A DNA stretch of 64,000 bases, from the NCBI GenBank assembly GCA_026708325.1, contig JAPOVC010000003.1, forward strand, positions 1-64,000, read 5' to 3'. The position numbers and the translations under genes are program-made. The DNA comes from Anaerolineaceae bacterium. GTDB taxonomy: Bacteria; Chloroflexota; Anaerolineae; Aggregatilineales; Phototrophicaceae. The notes below the pieces were generated by a model. It saw only the letters and a list, made by a program, of their open reading frames with translations. It was not told where the DNA came from and ran no database searches. Below are positions 62,033 through 64,000 of the stretch, piece by piece. Positions within the stretch are counted from its first letter, which is position 1. Every line of letters starts with the position of its first letter.

Positions 62033-62292
62033 GGCAACTTGTCCGGTTAATCTCGTCACTTTTTGGCAGGTCGGCGCGTCAAGAAGTTCCAACTTCGAGA
62101 CCATCAGTCACGGTCCGGAAATCTGCAAATCGAAGTACATTCACGCGTTCCCGCGAGATGCGTGGGATGCCACGGCAAGGTAGTAAACGACACAAAACGA
62201 AGAAATCATGTCCCAAATGTGGCGGCCGCGGTTGGATCCTTGAGTACGGCAATGAATTTCCCTGCTCTTGCAACTTGAAACAACAACTTTGA
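62026..62292 (+). CDS. Small zinc-ribbon protein, hypothetical
   Basis: 88 residues. The GTG at 62026 overlaps the nrdJ stop by seven bases; an internal ATG at 62155 is an alternative. The C-terminal third has a convincing zinc-binding knuckle pair, CPKCGGRGWILEYGNEFPC followed by SC, reminiscent of DnaJ-type CxxCxGxG repeats or small ribosome-associated zinc ribbons. The middle is basic (RQGSKRHKTKKS) and could bind nucleic acid. Its composition is AT-richer than the surroundings. Evidence for translation is the domain-like sequence and coupling only. Confidence 0.55.
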   Translation: MLRQLVRLISSLFGRSARQEVPTSRPSVTVRKSANRSTFTRSREMRGMPRQGSKRHKTKKSCPKCGGRGWILEYGNEFPCSCNLKQQL

Positions 62293-62328
62293 GTGGGAAT
62301 TCGTGACCATGCCATTTGCTTGGCTGAA

Positions 62329-63030
62329 GTGAGGCGCCGGCTGGCGCGTATGGTCCTGGTGCTGGTATCGCTCGCCATCCTGCTGCCGGCGCTGGCCGTG
62401 TTTCTTTACAGCCGTGTCGACCAGGCCGCGCCGGCAGACGTCATCGTGCTGCTGGGCGCCGGTCTGGAGCCCGGAGACCGGCCGAGCCGGTCGATGACGA
62501 GACGCCTGCAACAGGTGGCCGAACTGTTTCATCGCGGCCTGGCGTCGCAGGTCATTTGCAGCGGCGGCACAGGCGCGGGTCGCAGCCGCAGTGAGGCAGC
62601 GGTCTGTGGCGATTTTCTGCAGCAGCAGGGAATCCCGGCGGACGCCATTTTGCTGGAAGAAGGCAGCCGCAGCACGGAGGAAAACGCCCGCTTCAGCGCG
62701 GCGCTGATTGAGGCCCGCGGCTGGCAGCGGGTGATCCTGGTCAGCGACGGCTACCATTTGCTGCGGGCCCGCCTGCTCTTCGAACGCTTCGGTCAGCCCG
62801 TACTCACCAGTCCTGCGGCCCACCCGCCGCCTGGCCCCCTGGTGTGGAATACCCTGCGCGAGGTCGCCGTGCTTTACTGGCTGGGCCTGCGCTATCTGTT
62901 TAACATCCCGGAACTGCTGCTGCAGGTCAACGCAGGCGGCGCAGTTGCTGCCAGCGTGGCCATGCCGCGGCCCAAAGCCGGTAGGCCAGGGGCGAAGGCG
63001 CGTAGTCCCAGGCCCCGACGCCGCGCGTGA
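62329..63030 (+). CDS. DUF218/YdcF-ElyC family membrane-anchored protein
   Basis: 233 residues from the GTG at 62329; an upstream GTG at 62293 or the ATG seven codons later are alternatives. An N-terminal membrane helix (MVLVLVSLAILLPALAVFL) is followed by a DUF218 domain: ADVIVLLGAGL, VICSGGTGAGRSRSEA, LLEEGSRSTEENARFS and VSDGYHLLRARLLFERFG. Relatives include SanA, ElyC and YdcF, linked to envelope or peptidoglycan precursor integrity, which fits the neighbourhood. The last 104 bases overlap the 3' end of femX on the other strand, and its basic low-complexity tail (RPKAGRPGAKARSPRPRRR) may be read-through. Confidence 0.8.
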   Translation: MRRRLARMVLVLVSLAILLPALAVFLYSRVDQAAPADVIVLLGAGLEPGDRPSRSMTRRLQQVAELFHRGLASQVICSGGTGAGRSRSEAAVCGDFLQQQGIPADAILLEEGSRSTEENARFSAALIEARGWQRVILVSDGYHLLRARLLFERFGQPVLTSPAAHPPPGPLVWNTLREVAVLYWLGLRYLFNIPELLLQVNAGGAVAASVAMPRPKAGRPGAKARSPRPRRRA

Positions 63031-63994
63031 CCCGTCCGCGAAAACCGCGTTTGAAGCCGTAAACGCCCCAAAGCGGGTCGCTTTCATCGAAGACGTCGGG
63101 CGCGCCCCACAAGTCATAAAGGCGATAGCCCTGCGCCCGCGCCCAACGGATGGCTTCCCATTGCAGCAGGTGGTTGGGCATGCGCCGGCGCTCCTCGTCC
63201 GCGGATGCGCCGTAGAAGTAAAAGCAACGCTCCCCAAAGTGAAAGAGGATGACCTGCGCCAGGGGGACACCACAGTACATGGCGATCAGGGCATGGGCGA
63301 GGCCGGCCTGCAGGAAATCGCCCCAGGCGCGGCGATAGTAGGCGGCGGGGCGAATGAGAAAGCCGTCGCGGGCGCCAGTGACGCGGTACAGTGCATACAG
63401 CGTGTCAAGATCGTCGACGCCGGCGACGCGCACCTGAATATCGCGGCGTTCGGCGAGGCGAATCTTGCGGCGCGTGTTGGGGCTGAAGGAAGCCAGCAAT
63501 TTATCCTCGCTGGCGTTGAGGTCGATCTGGATGCTGTTGCGGAACTGCACCTGGTCGGACGAAAAACGCCAGCCGCGCGCCCCCAACTCCTCCACCAAAG
63601 CCAGGCCGGGCGGATGCGTACGCTCATTTTCACTGCCTGGCAGGCCGCTGGCGACGGGCAGGTCGGGGTCGACCTTGAGCCAAAGCGCACCTTGACGTCG
63701 GGCGATGTCCTGCAGGGCGTCCAGCACAGCCGCGCGGGTGGCGACATCGCTCCAGGCGAGTACCGGCCCGCGCGGCGCGTACATGACGCGCAGGGGCCCG
63801 GTTCGGCGCTGACCGATGGAGACCATGGCCACCGTTTCGCTGCCCTGCAGGAAGGCCAGGCGCAGCGGCTGCCAGCCGGTGGTCTCGCGTTTGAACTCGC
63901 CCCACTCCCAGGTCTGCAGCACGTGGGCGCCGGGCAACTCGCGCAGACGCGCATTCCAGCCTGCGCGATCCTGGACCTCCTGCCGGCGTAACAT
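62927..63994 (-). CDS. FemX/MurM-like aminoacyltransferase (peptidoglycan bridge type)
   Basis: 355 residues, complete. FemABX family: double GNAT-like fold with HVLQTWEWGEFKRETTGWQP at the N-terminus, the RVMYAPRGPVL segment, SFSPNTRRKIRLAERRDIQV (the family's conserved NTRRxIRxAE block), and the C-terminal YFYGASADEERRRMPNHLL, WEAIRWARAQGYRLYDLWG and GVYGFKRGF. Members add amino acids from tRNA to lipid II or, in some lineages, act on other acceptors. It lacks the long coiled-coil arm of staphylococcal FemA. Its position next to the wall cluster supports an envelope role. Converges with and overlaps the DUF218 gene. Confidence 0.88.
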   Translation of the reverse strand: MLRRQEVQDRAGWNARLRELPGAHVLQTWEWGEFKRETTGWQPLRLAFLQGSETVAMVSIGQRRTGPLRVMYAPRGPVLAWSDVATRAAVLDALQDIARRQGALWLKVDPDLPVASGLPGSENERTHPPGLALVEELGARGWRFSSDQVQFRNSIQIDLNASEDKLLASFSPNTRRKIRLAERRDIQVRVAGVDDLDTLYALYRVTGARDGFLIRPAAYYRRAWGDFLQAGLAHALIAMYCGVPLAQVILFHFGERCFYFYGASADEERRRMPNHLLQWEAIRWARAQGYRLYDLWGAPDVFDESDPLWGVYGFKRGFRGRVTRGVGAWDYAPSPLAYRLWAAAWPRWQQLRRLR

Positions 63995-64000
63995 TCAGTC

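Overview
This is a 64 kb, GC-rich, gene-dense bacterial chromosome segment. Genes are packed into translationally coupled runs on both strands. No phage genes, insertion sequences, CRISPR arrays, rRNA or tRNA genes were seen. The gene set (division and wall cluster, B12-dependent ribonucleotide reductase directly after ftsZ, FemX-type wall enzyme, rhamnose and sulfo-sugar genes, Tat-exported proteins) resembles a Chloroflexota lineage such as Caldilineae or Anaerolineae. That assignment is inference from gene content, not from a marker tree.

Layout. 1-3.1 kb: 3' part of a type I restriction R subunit, cut by the window edge. 3.2-8.6 kb: a methyltransferase, coaX (-), an acetyltransferase coupled to lipB (+), and a DinB-like/hisS pair (-). 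8.8-14.8 kb: an operon for a membrane iron-sulfur oxidoreductase, branched-chain 2-oxoacid dehydrogenase E1 alpha, E1 beta and E2, and a PIG-L deacetylase. LipB would supply the lipoyl group for E2. 14.8-16.5 kb: an AT-richer island with a frameshifted pentapeptide-repeat protein and an S1-domain protein. It separates the E1/E2 operon from the E3 gene lpd (16.6-18.0 kb). 18.0-19.4 kb: infC-rpmI-rplT (-), with a well-formed promoter and an apparent AUA start for infC. 19.4-26.5 kb (-): a coupled operon serB-like, HAD phosphatase, serA, membrane glycosyltransferase, GH78 rhamnosidase.

26.6-30.3 kb: FadN-type beta-oxidation enzyme, VOC protein, SDR. 30.4-35.8 kb (+): a sulfo-sugar or rhamnose operon with a sulfatase-like hydrolase, two paralogous Gfo/Idh dehydrogenases around a sulfotransferase, a sugar isomerase and rhamnose mutarotase. 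35.8-39.8 kb (-): eda-proB-proA-dagK, divergent from a glycerate kinase. 41.1-43.5 kb: two tandem Tat-exported proteins of unknown function. 43.5-45.4 kb: uvrC (-). 45.4-59.2 kb (+): the dcw cluster rsmH-ftsL-ftsI-mraY-murD-ftsW-murG-murC-murB-ftsQ-ftsA-ftsZ, with internal promoters before ftsQ and ftsZ. Then come nrdJ, a small zinc-ribbon protein, a DUF218 protein, and femX (-).

The most notable signal is in the division cluster. The FtsI/PBP homologue keeps its overall fold signatures but has lost all three penicillin-binding catalytic motifs (SxxK, SxN, KTG). Its partner FtsW and the precursor enzymes around it look largely intact, while murE, murF and ddl are absent from the cluster. Other oddities are a SerA whose catalytic Arg and His appear exchanged, a sulfatase-like enzyme with Thr in place of the formylglycine Cys next to a sulfotransferase, the tandem Tat paralogues, and the frameshifted pentapeptide gene.
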